A program made the position numbers and the translations under genes. Positions 10,386 to 19,732 of a stretch of 64,000 bases of DNA are shown here, piece after piece. This DNA is from Chthonomonadia bacterium (GTDB lineage Bacteria; Armatimonadota; HRBIN16), in contig JABUFA010000001.1 in the NCBI GenBank assembly GCA_013314755.1, positions 149,594 through 213,593 of the forward strand, written 5' to 3'. Positions within the stretch are counted from its first letter, which is position 1. Each line of letters starts with the position of its first letter. Under the pieces are notes generated by a model. The model was not told the DNA's origin and did not search any database. It worked only from the letters and a program-made list of their open reading frames with translations.

Positions 10386-11285
10386 TCACAGCGGCAGGAT
10401 GTCTGCGCCGGTGCCGCGCACCGCTCTGTCCATCTCGCCGCTGGCTATCAGCTCGCCCATTGTGGCGAAATCGCCCAGACCGTTTGCTCGCACGTGCTCA
10501 ACCACCGTGCCCACCAGCCGGAAGGCGTAGTCGATATTATCGCCCACTCCGTGCGTGTGCGTGAGTAGAACCGCTACCGTGCTCTCCTGCGCGATGCGGC
10601 TGACATCCTCCTTTGCCAGCGCGATGAACTCTTGCTCCCTCTGCCATGCGCCGCGCCAGGTGTATTCGTTCAGGATGGGAACCTCTACCACGTCGCTGTA
10701 CCAGCGGAAGGGCGTGTGCGGGATGTTGTTCTCCCAGCGCTGGGCAATCACTCCCGAACGGTGGGGCAGGTGCTCGTAGCCCGTGCCGCTGATATACATG
10801 GCGGATTCGTAGCCGATACCCACCTGCCTGAGCGCGGTGAACATCGCCTTACACATCGCCCCACACGGCGCCCGGAAGGCTGTGGGGTGCACGTCCAGAG
10901 CATCCTGCATGATGACGATGCCCTCTTCCATCCGCACTCGCAGATTCTCCACCGTGTAGCGAGGCAGAAGCTCCTCTTTCCGACGCTCAAACTCCTCGAT
11001 GAAAGCAGGCATAATCGCGGTGGCGGGCCAGTTGGGCGGACCGAATTCGTAGCAGTCGGCATGTGTCAGTCCGTGCAGTTGCAGGTCGTGCCCGCTGTCA
11101 CGCAGTTCGCGCAGAGCATCTATCCACTCTGGCGACATAGGCTGACCCCCCGCTTTGGGTACAACGAACAGCGTTGCCCGTGCGCCAAGCGACTCTAAGA
11201 ATCGACAGAACCGGCGCGTGGCGTCCACCATATCGCTTCCACCCGCGCCCACATCGTCCATGCTCCAGATGTACCAGGTTGCCAC
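10386..11285 (-). CDS. Polysaccharide deacetylase-like protein
   Basis: WSMDDVGAGG...HDLQLHGLTHADCYEF and AFRAPCGAMC resemble NodB-type motifs. The listed ORF runs further 5' and overlaps the divergent gene, so the GTG at 11285 is preferred. Confidence 0.72.
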   Translation of the reverse strand: MATWYIWSMDDVGAGGSDMVDATRRFCRFLESLGARATLFVVPKAGGQPMSPEWIDALRELRDSGHDLQLHGLTHADCYEFGPPNWPATAIMPAFIEEFERRKEELLPRYTVENLRVRMEEGIVIMQDALDVHPTAFRAPCGAMCKAMFTALRQVGIGYESAMYISGTGYEHLPHRSGVIAQRWENNIPHTPFRWYSDVVEVPILNEYTWRGAWQREQEFIALAKEDVSRIAQESTVAVLLTHTHGVGDNIDYAFRLVGTVVEHVRANGLGDFATMGELIASGEMDRAVRGTGADILPL

Positions 11286-11412
11286 GGTGATACCCCCTGT
11301 TGCTCTGCTTTTCTGTTCTCCACGCTGCGGAGAGCCTCCTGCCGTTTTTTGAACCCTTCTGGGGCAACGCCGTCTATATGTACGGCAACAATGCACAGAG
11401 GAGGGTTTGCGT

Positions 11413-12045
11413 ATGAAACGGTTGATGACGGGTTTTCTGGTACTTCTGGCTATGTTGACGATATACCCCGTTGCGGTAGCCCAGGCTGCAGGCAAAGACA
11501 TCAGGCCGGGCAAGCCGGCATATCAGCGTGTTCGGCGGTGGGAAGCCATCGCCAGGTGGCTGAACCTGACCGATGAACAGAAGGCAAAAATCAAGAACAT
11601 CTGGCAGAACGCCCGTGAGCAGGCACAGAAAATCCGCAGTGATACCTCCCTGAAGCCAGAAGAGAAGCGTGCTCGCCTGCGAGAGCTGCGGCGCAGTACC
11701 CGCCAGGAGATAGGCTCTGTACTGACGCCCGAGCAGCGCACAAAGTGGGAGCGTCTGCGCCTGTGGGCGTGGCATCGCTGGCAGATGGCACGGGCGTATC
11801 GTGCAGGCAAAATCGCCAGGGCGTTGGGGCTGAGCAAAGCGCAGGAAAAGGAGATGGCGCGCATCTTCGGGCGAGCACGGGAGGCACGCCGGCGCATCTG
11901 GATGAATCCTGACCTGACGCCCGGGCAGAAGTGGCAGAGGCTGATGGAGCTGAGGCGCCGCAACTGGGGCGAAATCTATCGGAACCTCACCCCGGAGCAA
12001 CAGCGCAAGCTTCGCGCCTTCATCGGGGCTGGCAGACGGCGATGA
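11413..12045 (+). CDS. Secreted Spy/CpxP-like (LTxxQ-type) helical protein with internal duplication
   Basis: Signal peptide-like N-terminus; LNLTDEQKAKI, LTPEQRTKW and LTPEQQRKL motifs. Confidence 0.65.
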   Translation: MKRLMTGFLVLLAMLTIYPVAVAQAAGKDIRPGKPAYQRVRRWEAIARWLNLTDEQKAKIKNIWQNAREQAQKIRSDTSLKPEEKRARLRELRRSTRQEIGSVLTPEQRTKWERLRLWAWHRWQMARAYRAGKIARALGLSKAQEKEMARIFGRAREARRRIWMNPDLTPGQKWQRLMELRRRNWGEIYRNLTPEQQRKLRAFIGAGRRR

Positions 12046-12059
12046 TGTCAGCCTAACGC

Positions 12060-12365
12060 CTTTCCCTTCCTCTCCCCCGACGCAGGACAGCCCCTCCTGA
12101 CCTCCCCGCAGGCGGGGAGGAAAACCCCTCTCCCGACCTCTCCCCGACGCGGGGAGAGGAGTGCCGAAAGAAGCCCTCACCCTGACCCTCTCCCACAAGG
12201 AGAGGGCAAAACGGTTCGGCGGGAGCCTCGCCCTCCAGAGAGGAAACACCTCTCCCAACCTCTCCCCGACGCGGGGAGAGGTGAATCTCCACTTCCCTCG
12301 CAGGGAAGGGGCTGGGGGTTAGGTTTGCAATGCACCCCTCCTGGAGGACGAACCTCCCGGTGAGC
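12060..12365. repeat. Composite intergenic hairpin repeat region, inverted relative to the 30 kb array
   Basis: Contains CCTCTCCCCGACGCGGGGAGAGG twice, CTTCCCTCGCAGGGAAGG, CGGCGGGAGCCTCGCCCTCCAGAG and GGGGCTGGGGGTTAGG, the reverse complements of modules at 30006-30460. Confidence 0.88.
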
Positions 12366-12374
12366 CGAGATGCT

Positions 12375-13676
12375 CTATCCTCTGGTCGTTCTGGGGTGAG
12401 GGAGACCGGGGAACACCTGCGCGATGTTGGGATTGCCCAGCCGTTTGCGCACTACCTCGGCGAGCACCTCGCGGTAGTCGGTGGTCACGCGCAGGTCGCC
12501 CGGTTCCTCCAGCTGGTGTGGCTCCAGCCCGGGCCAGCGGGCGTGCACTTTGCCGCCGAGTATACCGCCACCCATCAGCCACATCACCCCGGCGCGTCCG
12601 TGGTCGGTTCCTAAGCCGCTGTTCTCGCGCACCCGCCTGCCGAATTCGGTCATTGCTACGAGGGTTACGTGCTTCATCCCCTCGCCCATGTCGCGGGCGA
12701 AGGCGGAAAGGCTCTGTGCCAGGTCGCTCAGGTTTGCCGGCATCCAGCCGGTGGTACTGCCCTGTGCCACGTGGGTGTCCCATCCGCCCTTGTCCAGACA
12801 CGCAACCTCCAGCCCGACCTGCGCCTTGATCAGCGCGGCAACCTGCTTCAAGCCGCGTCCCAGGTCGCTATCGGGGTAGACCGCGCCGTTTGCCGGGCGA
12901 TAGCGCGTGGGGTCGACGCGCCGCAACGTTTCCAGCACCTGCAGGGTGTCCTGCGCCGCCTGCGCCACCTCGTCCCTGCCCTGACCGGCGTACAGTTCCC
13001 GCAGGGTGTGCTGAAGCTCTTCCGCCTGAGTAATGCCCATGGTCTTGGGCATCGCAAGCCGGAAGTCGGAGAGGGTCTGGAGTACCACCGCATCGGTGCT
13101 GCCGCGCAGGGATTCGGGGAGCACGTTGCCGAAAGCCACCGCCCGCAGAGGTGAGGAGCCTTTGCGCGGCACGCTCAGCAGATGGCGTGCAATCCAGCCG
13201 CTGACCACACCCGCCTTCGCCTCGGCAACGCCCCGCTCCATCGCGGACATGGCTTCAAAGTGCGAACGCGACCTCTCCGCCGAACCGCAGGCGTGCACTA
13301 TCGTCAGTTTGCCTTCCGCAAACAGCGGGTACAGCGGTTTGAGCGCGGGATGCAGGGCAAAAAAGTCGTTCAATGCTATCGCGCGTTCGCCCGCAGAACG
13401 TCGGCGATCGTTGGGGGCAGGGATCGCCAGTGAAGGGCGGTTGCGATAGTAGGCGTCCTCTCCATAAGGAATCACCATGTTCAAGCCGTCCGCTCCACCG
13501 CGCAGGAACAGGCAGACCAGCACGTCGCCTCGTCGCTCGGCGGGGACGGGTTTGAAAGCAATTTGTGCCAGTGCGCTGCCTCCGCCCAGGAACCAGCCCA
13601 GCACGGCAGAGACACCGGTCAGCACTATCTGACGCCTCACAGGTGAGTAGTCGTCGTTCGGTTCGCCTCGTAACAT
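12375..13676 (-). CDS. DUF1501 domain-containing protein
   Basis: LFLRGGADGLNMVIPYGEDAYYRNRPSLAIP, LDKGGWDTH, TEFGRRVRENSGLGTDHGRAGVMWLMGGGI. Confidence 0.93.
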   Translation of the reverse strand: MLRGEPNDDYSPVRRQIVLTGVSAVLGWFLGGGSALAQIAFKPVPAERRGDVLVCLFLRGGADGLNMVIPYGEDAYYRNRPSLAIPAPNDRRRSAGERAIALNDFFALHPALKPLYPLFAEGKLTIVHACGSAERSRSHFEAMSAMERGVAEAKAGVVSGWIARHLLSVPRKGSSPLRAVAFGNVLPESLRGSTDAVVLQTLSDFRLAMPKTMGITQAEELQHTLRELYAGQGRDEVAQAAQDTLQVLETLRRVDPTRYRPANGAVYPDSDLGRGLKQVAALIKAQVGLEVACLDKGGWDTHVAQGSTTGWMPANLSDLAQSLSAFARDMGEGMKHVTLVAMTEFGRRVRENSGLGTDHGRAGVMWLMGGGILGGKVHARWPGLEPHQLEEPGDLRVTTDYREVLAEVVRKRLGNPNIAQVFPGLPHPRTTRG

Positions 13677-13691
13677 CTCTTCCCTCCCACG

Positions 13692-15128
13692 CTACCGCCA
13701 TTGGAACTGTGGTGATGCCAGGATCAGCCCCGCCTGCTGTGCCAGCATACCGCTCAGCCTCTCGCGCAGAGAGCGCAGGCTCGGTGAGTCCGGCGGCAGG
13801 CAGAAGACCGTCTGGAGCAAAGTCTCTGTCGGTGTGTCTGTGCCCGCCAGCGCCTGCAGGTCCACCCAGGTGCCCTGTATCTGATTAGCGCACAACGCCA
13901 TTGCAAAGTTCCACCGTGCCAGCATGGTTCCCTTCCACGCTTCCTCCCCATGCGGGTATCCATCGGGCAGGGGCCACTGGTACAGGGGCTGTCCCATCCT
14001 CTTCAGGTGCTCCTGCAGGGGGCGGTTGCCGTCGGTCAGCGCATACAGTGCACGCAGGGCGGATATCATGTAGTCGAAGGGGCGTTTGAAAACAGGCGGC
14101 GATTGCAAAAGCTGTTCGGAAAGCAGGAGTTCGCGAAGCACCGCGCCGATGTCGCCGCCGGTGTTCAGGTAGACCTGGCTCAACTCTTCGACGGTCTCCT
14201 CCGGGGCGCGCGCCATGAAGTACAGGCACAGCTTTCGGCAGAGATGTCTGGCGGTGGAGGGATGCAGAGCCAGCAGTTCCAGCACCTGCTCTCCGTCCCT
14301 TTTGTCGCCTGCTGAAACCGTTTGACCGAGCACGCGTTTTGGCAAAGGGTCATGCTGAGCGGGGTCAAAGCGAAACCTGCCGCGCGGGCGCAGGAAACGC
14401 TCCTCCACCGTCCAGCCGGTGAAACAACGGGCGACCTCCTGCACATCCTTCTGGGTGTATCCACCGTGCACGCCCAGCGTATGAAGTTCCATCAGTTCAC
14501 GGGCATAGTTCTCGTTGGGCACGCCGCGACGGTTCACGTGGTTGTCCAGATAGTACAGCATCGCCGGGCTGTGGGCGGTTGCTTTCAGCAGGTCGGGAAA
14601 CCTGCCCAGGGCGTGTTTGCGCAGCACCTCCTGCTCAAACTGGGGCAGGAAGTACGCGCAGTCCGCCTTCAGCGCATACACGTTGAAGTGGTCACGCCAG
14701 AAGTCCACCATACGCTCCTGCAGTTGCCATTTGCTGTATACAGCGCGAAGGATGGCGTGTTGCTGCAGCTGCCTCAGCACCTCGGGGTAGGGCAGGTCTG
14801 CCAGCTCGGTGGGTGGGGCGTGAAAGACGTCAAAGCCCCGCAGGCGCAGGCGTACCGTCCACTCTTCGCCGGCGTCGTTGGGGTGCAGTTGCTGTTCCAG
14901 ATAGGCGATTTGCCCCAGTTCCGCCAGCCTGTCCAGCTCGGTGGGAGTGACGCCAAAGGTGACGCGATTCAGCCATCGGCTGGCGGTGGACAGGTCACGC
15001 ATGGATGACAGGGCGTGGAGGGGAGGACGCGGAACGAAAGCTCTGCGCAGGGGCGTTTGACAGCCGCATAGCATCCCTGTCCCCATCGCCAGTGCGAGCT
15101 GAAGGCACTCCCGACGGCTCAGTTTCAC
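13692..15128 (-). CDS. DUF1800 domain-containing protein
   Basis: WLNRVTFGVTPTELDRL, ERMVDFWRDHFNVY, NENYARELMELHTLGVHGGYTQKDVQEVARCFTGWTV. Confidence 0.93.
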   Translation of the reverse strand: MKLSRRECLQLALAMGTGMLCGCQTPLRRAFVPRPPLHALSSMRDLSTASRWLNRVTFGVTPTELDRLAELGQIAYLEQQLHPNDAGEEWTVRLRLRGFDVFHAPPTELADLPYPEVLRQLQQHAILRAVYSKWQLQERMVDFWRDHFNVYALKADCAYFLPQFEQEVLRKHALGRFPDLLKATAHSPAMLYYLDNHVNRRGVPNENYARELMELHTLGVHGGYTQKDVQEVARCFTGWTVEERFLRPRGRFRFDPAQHDPLPKRVLGQTVSAGDKRDGEQVLELLALHPSTARHLCRKLCLYFMARAPEETVEELSQVYLNTGGDIGAVLRELLLSEQLLQSPPVFKRPFDYMISALRALYALTDGNRPLQEHLKRMGQPLYQWPLPDGYPHGEEAWKGTMLARWNFAMALCANQIQGTWVDLQALAGTDTPTETLLQTVFCLPPDSPSLRSLRERLSGMLAQQAGLILASPQFQWR

Positions 15129-15143
15129 CGCTCCGCTCCCGGG

Positions 15144-15668
15144 CTAAGTGGCGGTGGCGTTGGTCGGCTGTGAGGGGGCGACCGCCGGCGCCCGCTCCAG
15201 AATCGCCTGCGTACCCGCTCCCAGCGAGGCAAACAACGTCAGCGGCGCAACTACGAACCAGCCGAGAATGGGCAACAGCGTGGCAATCACGCAAAGGAAC
15301 GCCGCGCGACTGAGCGCACCATAGGGCGAAAGCGACGGCTCCATTTGCGCCAGATGCTGTGCCAGCAGTCCCGCCAGCCCACTCAAGCCGATTGCTGTCG
15401 CAACCAGCATCAGCAGGAAGATCACCCATCCGACCAGCTTGCCGGGCGGGGCCGGTTGATGAAGCAGTGCAACGACGATGAAGCCCAGTATCAGCGCTAT
15501 CACCGCGCCCAGCAGGACGGTTTTCACGGGAGCCTGTTCTATCCGCGCCTGTGCGCGCACCGTGCGCCTGCCGAACAGAATGGAGACCGTGATGACCAGA
15601 GCCCATGTGGAAAGCACAATCGCGGCTACTATTCCTATCACGGCGAGCACGTCTCCGATAGTGGTCAT
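15144..15668 (-). CDS. Small polytopic membrane protein, unknown function
   Basis: Starts MTTIGDVLAVIGIVAAIVLSTWAL; about 4 hydrophobic segments. ATG at 15668 preferred. Confidence 0.55.
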   Translation of the reverse strand: MTTIGDVLAVIGIVAAIVLSTWALVITVSILFGRRTVRAQARIEQAPVKTVLLGAVIALILGFIVVALLHQPAPPGKLVGWVIFLLMLVATAIGLSGLAGLLAQHLAQMEPSLSPYGALSRAAFLCVIATLLPILGWFVVAPLTLFASLGAGTQAILERAPAVAPSQPTNATAT

Positions 15669-15815
15669 GAGTTTCACCTCCACCCATACAGACGCTGGAA
15701 CGTTACAGAAGTTCTGTGCGACCGATGGGAGTCCTGCCTGTCGGCGGATTCGTCTTGATGCCATGAGCTGGGGCATTTGAAATCAGGCAACGGTCCACAA
15801 TTCCAATCCGCCTGC

Positions 15816-15844
15816 TTGACTTTTCGGCGGGGATTCAGTAATAT
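15816..15844 (+). promoter_or_regulatory. Sigma70-type promoter for tRNA-Arg
   Basis: TTGACT (15816-15821), 17-nt spacer, TAATAT (15839-15844), 17 nt before the tRNA 5' end. Confidence 0.75.
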
Positions 15845-15861
15845 TGTAGTCGGTACATGGT

Positions 15862-15937
15862 GCCCTCGTAGCTCAGTGGACAGAGCGCCTCCGTCCTAAG
15901 GAGGGCGTCGGGGGTTCGAATCCCTCCGAGGGCGCCA
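15862..15937 (+). tRNA. tRNA-Arg (anticodon CCT), CCA encoded
   Basis: Acceptor GCCCTCG/CGAGGGC; D arm GCTC/GAGC; anticodon stem CCTCC/GGAGG with loop GTCCTAA; T arm GGGGGTTCGAATCCCTC; G discriminator and CCA. Confidence 0.96.
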
Positions 15938-15955
15938 TTTTTGTTTATATCCCCC

Positions 15956-16987
15956 TCACTCCGCATACATTGCCACTTTTGCCTTCTGGAAGGTGGCGCC
16001 AGGTGGAGGCAGTCGCTTGATTGCCTCGTCGTAGTTCACGATGTACTCCCACCAGTTGTTGTAAAAGCCATCGGTGACGCCGGGCGCCTTGGGAATACGC
16101 TCCATCCACCACTTGTGATGGCGCACGATGGCGGGCACGCCGGGCAGGGAACCCCAGTCCTTATTGCTCATCAATTTGCGTCGGCGCGGCAGGTTGGGAT
16201 AGGTCAGCCAGTCATCCGCATAGCTCCACACGGGCGTGGGGTTATCCCAGTCGTAATCGCTGCGCGAGTTGGGCGCATAGTGTACACTGCCCACCTCCGA
16301 CTCGCCGGGAAAGTCCTTGTCCACGCGCGTGAAGCGGTTCCAGATGTTATCGCCGTTGCGCTTGTGGTCCCAGATGCCTTTGCCCACCGTCAGCGACAGC
16401 ACGCTTTCAATCCGGTGGCAGTAGCTCTCCAGCATCTCGCCCTCGCCGCGCTCGTAGTTCCAGCCCATAATCCACAGCGTCTTGCCCACGTCGGGGATGT
16501 CGTAGGGGCGGTAGAACCAGGGGGTATCGGTCTGATAGGGGATGCGGTCGCCGGGCGTCTTCCAGTGAAACTCGTCCCAGTCAAAATAGGGTGCGCCCCA
16601 CAGCCAGATTTCACTGACGCCCTTAGTGCGGATCTTGCGGTACAGGTCAAACTGTTCGAACATGCGCTTGAAGCTGGTCATGCCCGGCACGTGCTTGTTT
16701 CGGTCTTTTTCCCACATCTCCAGAAACTGCTCTTCGGTGTAGGTGAAGCCGGTGCGCTTGGTGGGGAAGCCGTTGTAGTCGATGTACTCGACCACGCGGT
16801 AGTTCACGTAGCCGCCGCTGGTCTCGCGCGCATCGTCGATCATCGCCTGGGTGAGCTGGCGCGGGTTGTGCCACTTCATGTATTGCGTCAGCCTCTGATT
16901 CCCGCGCGTGCGCAGGATGGGGTCGTACACAATCACGATCACATTGAAGGTCTTCGGACGCACCTTCGGCTGGCTATTCCCAAACAT
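15956..16987 (-). CDS. Conserved protein of unknown function
   Basis: 343 aa from MFGNSQPKV, with distinctive strings VIVYDPIL, GWNYERGEGEMLESYCHRIES, VGSVHYAPNSRSDYDWDNP and FYNNWWEYI. I recognise these as recurring in uncharacterised proteins. Confidence 0.7.
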   Translation of the reverse strand: MFGNSQPKVRPKTFNVIVIVYDPILRTRGNQRLTQYMKWHNPRQLTQAMIDDARETSGGYVNYRVVEYIDYNGFPTKRTGFTYTEEQFLEMWEKDRNKHVPGMTSFKRMFEQFDLYRKIRTKGVSEIWLWGAPYFDWDEFHWKTPGDRIPYQTDTPWFYRPYDIPDVGKTLWIMGWNYERGEGEMLESYCHRIESVLSLTVGKGIWDHKRNGDNIWNRFTRVDKDFPGESEVGSVHYAPNSRSDYDWDNPTPVWSYADDWLTYPNLPRRRKLMSNKDWGSLPGVPAIVRHHKWWMERIPKAPGVTDGFYNNWWEYIVNYDEAIKRLPPPGATFQKAKVAMYAE

Positions 16988-17163
16988 CGCTCTTCTGCCT
17001 CCTGAGTGAGTATACACAGTGTATTATAACCGAATACGGGCGCCTCTTGGCAAAGAGGAAAAGAATCTGATACAATGCCCCTGTGAGCGCATCCCAAACA
17101 TGTCCCCTTGCTGGGCAGACGGAGCAATGAGCGGGGTAACTAAACTAAGGGCAGGGAGACTGA

Positions 17164-19095
17164 TTGAGCATGGTTGACGAACTTCTTTATCGAATGGCGC
17201 TGGAGCAGGCACTGGAGGCTGTGCTCCTCCTCACCACCGACCCGAACCCACCCGGTCCACAGGTAGTCTACGTGAACTCCGCATTCACCGCTCTTACCGG
17301 CTACGCCCCCGAAGAGATGCAGGGCAAACCTGTCAGCCTGCTGGAGGGTGCGAAAACCCGTCCCGCCATGCTCGACGCGCTGGCAGAAGTGCGACAGCAT
17401 GGACAGCCGCGTTCGTGGCGTGCGGTGCACTACCGCAAAGGAGGCGCGGAGATTCTGCTGGAGGTATCCGTTGCTCCGCTGCGTGACCAATCAGGCAATA
17501 TCGCTTACTTTATGGCAGTGCTTCGTGACGTCACTGAACAGTCGCGAGTGGAGGAGGCGCTGCGCCAGAACGAACGCCTCTTACAGCACATCTCCGATAC
17601 CCTCCCCGCCGTGCTGTATATCTATAACCTGGAAGCGGGCAGATTAACCTACGTCAGCCGCGAGTCGCTGACCATCGTGGGCTACCTGCCCACCGAATTG
17701 ACCGCAGGAGACCTCCCTTTGCAACAGATGCTTCATCCCGACGACCTGCCCCGTGTCCAGCGAGAGATGCTGAGGCTCCTTCATGCCCCAGAAGGGGCGA
17801 TGGTAGAGGCGGAGTGCCGGGTACGGCACCGCACGGATGAATGGAGATGGCTGATGCTTCGCACCACTGTGTTCGACCGCTCTCCCGACGGGGAAGCAAA
17901 GCAACTGTTGGGCGTGGCGATAGATGTTACCGAATCGCGCCGATTGCGTGAGCAGGTCATCCAGTCTTCGAAGCTGGAGGGGTTGGGCCGGCTGGCGGGA
18001 GGTGTGGCGCACGATTTTAACAACCTGCTGACCATCATCCAGAGCTATGCTGAGATGGCAGAAGCCTCCCTGCCCGAGGAGCATCCCGCTCGCGTCAGCA
18101 TCCAGCAAATCCTGAAAGCCTCGGAGCAGGCTAGTAACCTCACGGGTCAGATGCTGACCTTCGCCCGACGGGGGATTATCTCCCCAAAGGTATTGAACCT
18201 GAACGATATCGTGCGAGAAGCAGAGGCGTTCCTCCAGCGCGTCATGCCAGAGAACATTCGCCTGGTGACCGCCCTGGCGCCCGACCTGTGGCACGTGTAC
18301 GCGGACCCTACCCAGATCGAACAGGTCATCCTGAATCTGGCGCTCAACGCCCGCGACGCCATGCCCGAAGGCGGCGTGCTGACCATCGAAACGGCAAACG
18401 TCATCCTGGATGACTCGTATGTCTCGCGTCACGCGGAGGTGCAGGCAGGCGAATTTGTGCTGCTGGCGGTCAGCGACACCGGCGTCGGCATGGACGAACG
18501 CACCCTCGCCCGCGTGTTTGAACCCTTCTTCACCACAAAGGAGACGGGCAAAGGCACCGGTCTGGGACTGTCTACCTGCTACGGAATCGTGAAACAGGCG
18601 GGAGGCAGTATCTGGGTGTACAGCGAGCCGGGCAAGGGCACGACCTTCAAGGTGTACCTGCCACGTACTCTGCAGACCCCCGCTCCGTCAGCCGAGCAGA
18701 CCGCTCAGCGCAAAGCCCGAACGGGCAGCGAGACAATCCTGGTGGTGGAAGATAACGACGATGTGCGAGCCGTCGCGGTGGAATCCCTGCGACTGCACGG
18801 TTATCGGGTGCTGGAGGCGAGCAGCGGCGAAGAGGCACTGCAGCTGATGAGCAACCTGACCGAGGCGGTGCACCTCCTGCTGACCGATGTGGTGATGCCG
18901 GGCATGAGCGGGGCAGAGCTTGCCCTCGAACTGCATCAGCGATACCCGCACCTGAAAGTGCTGTACACCTCAGGCTACACCGAGAACGTGATTGTGCATC
19001 ACGGCGTGCTGAACGAGGGCATCGCCTTCCTGCCCAAGCCCTACCGCCCTGCCGAACTTGCCCAGCGCGTGCGCGAGGTGCTGGACGCAGAGTGA
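17164..19095 (+). CDS. PAS-domain hybrid sensor histidine kinase with C-terminal receiver domain
   Basis: PAS motif VNSAFTALTGYAPEEMQGK; H-box GGVAHDFNNLLTIIQSYAEM; HATPase DTGVGMDERTLARVFEPFFTTKETGKGTGLGLS; receiver LLLTDVVMPGMSG and LPKPYRPAEL. Confidence 0.95.
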   Translation: MSMVDELLYRMALEQALEAVLLLTTDPNPPGPQVVYVNSAFTALTGYAPEEMQGKPVSLLEGAKTRPAMLDALAEVRQHGQPRSWRAVHYRKGGAEILLEVSVAPLRDQSGNIAYFMAVLRDVTEQSRVEEALRQNERLLQHISDTLPAVLYIYNLEAGRLTYVSRESLTIVGYLPTELTAGDLPLQQMLHPDDLPRVQREMLRLLHAPEGAMVEAECRVRHRTDEWRWLMLRTTVFDRSPDGEAKQLLGVAIDVTESRRLREQVIQSSKLEGLGRLAGGVAHDFNNLLTIIQSYAEMAEASLPEEHPARVSIQQILKASEQASNLTGQMLTFARRGIISPKVLNLNDIVREAEAFLQRVMPENIRLVTALAPDLWHVYADPTQIEQVILNLALNARDAMPEGGVLTIETANVILDDSYVSRHAEVQAGEFVLLAVSDTGVGMDERTLARVFEPFFTTKETGKGTGLGLSTCYGIVKQAGGSIWVYSEPGKGTTFKVYLPRTLQTPAPSAEQTAQRKARTGSETILVVEDNDDVRAVAVESLRLHGYRVLEASSGEEALQLMSNLTEAVHLLLTDVVMPGMSGAELALELHQRYPHLKVLYTSGYTENVIVHHGVLNEGIAFLPKPYRPAELAQRVREVLDAE

Positions 19096-19108
19096 TGGAG
19101 AACCCACC

Positions 19109-19714
19109 ATGCACGGCTTTCGCTTTCTCTGGTCACGGGCGATAACTCGTTTTGACCCTGCCGACCGGGCGCGGGTGCAAAACATCCGTCTGGCTGTGCA
19201 AAAACTGCAGGCATACACCCTGCCGGGCGGGGCTACCCTGTCGTTCAACAGGGTGGTGGGCTCGCGCCAGTCGCCCGATTCCGCCTACGAACCGGCTCCG
19301 GTCTTCTCGGACAGGGGGCGTGTGCGTGCGCTGGGCGGAGGGGTCTGTCAGGTGTCCAGCACGCTCTACGCGGCGGTGTTGCTGACCGACCTGCAGGTGC
19401 TGGAACGCCACGCCCACGCGATGCCCGTGCCCTACCTCGCGCCCGGGCTGGATGCCACCGTCAGCAACGCCCTGGACCTGAAGATACGCAACCCTCACCC
19501 CTTCGCGGTGCAAATCCGCATGAGCGTGGAGGGTCAAAGGCTTCAAGCCGAAGTGTGGGCAGAACAACCTCTGCGGCAGAAGGTCAGCATCTCGCGCATC
19601 GCCAGCCGGTGCTTTCGGGACGGCGTGCCTGCCCTGCAGGTGGTGGTGTGGCGCGTATACGCCGGCGGCCAGCGCGAGAAGATGTCGGAGGACGTGTACT
19701 ATCTGGGCAGGTAA
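19109..19714 (+). CDS. VanW family protein
   Basis: GATLSFNRVVGSRQSPDSAYEPAPVF...ALGGGVCQVSSTLYAAVL...DATVSNALDLKIRNPHPFAV. ATG at 19109 preferred. Confidence 0.9.
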   Translation: MHGFRFLWSRAITRFDPADRARVQNIRLAVQKLQAYTLPGGATLSFNRVVGSRQSPDSAYEPAPVFSDRGRVRALGGGVCQVSSTLYAAVLLTDLQVLERHAHAMPVPYLAPGLDATVSNALDLKIRNPHPFAVQIRMSVEGQRLQAEVWAEQPLRQKVSISRIASRCFRDGVPALQVVVWRVYAGGQREKMSEDVYYLGR

Positions 19715-19732
19715 GCAACCGCAAACACGCCC

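Noticed and set aside
12053-12292. ORF 12053-12292 (-) and the N-terminal extension of ORF 11374-12258 (-)
   Set aside because: Translation of the repeat region and antisense of the Spy-like gene; no protein-like features.
19109-19714. Vancomycin resistance locus suggested by the VanW-family gene next to a sensor kinase
   Set aside because: There are no vanH/A/X genes nearby. VanW-domain proteins are widespread, and the kinase is a PAS/hybrid type, so resistance is not supported.
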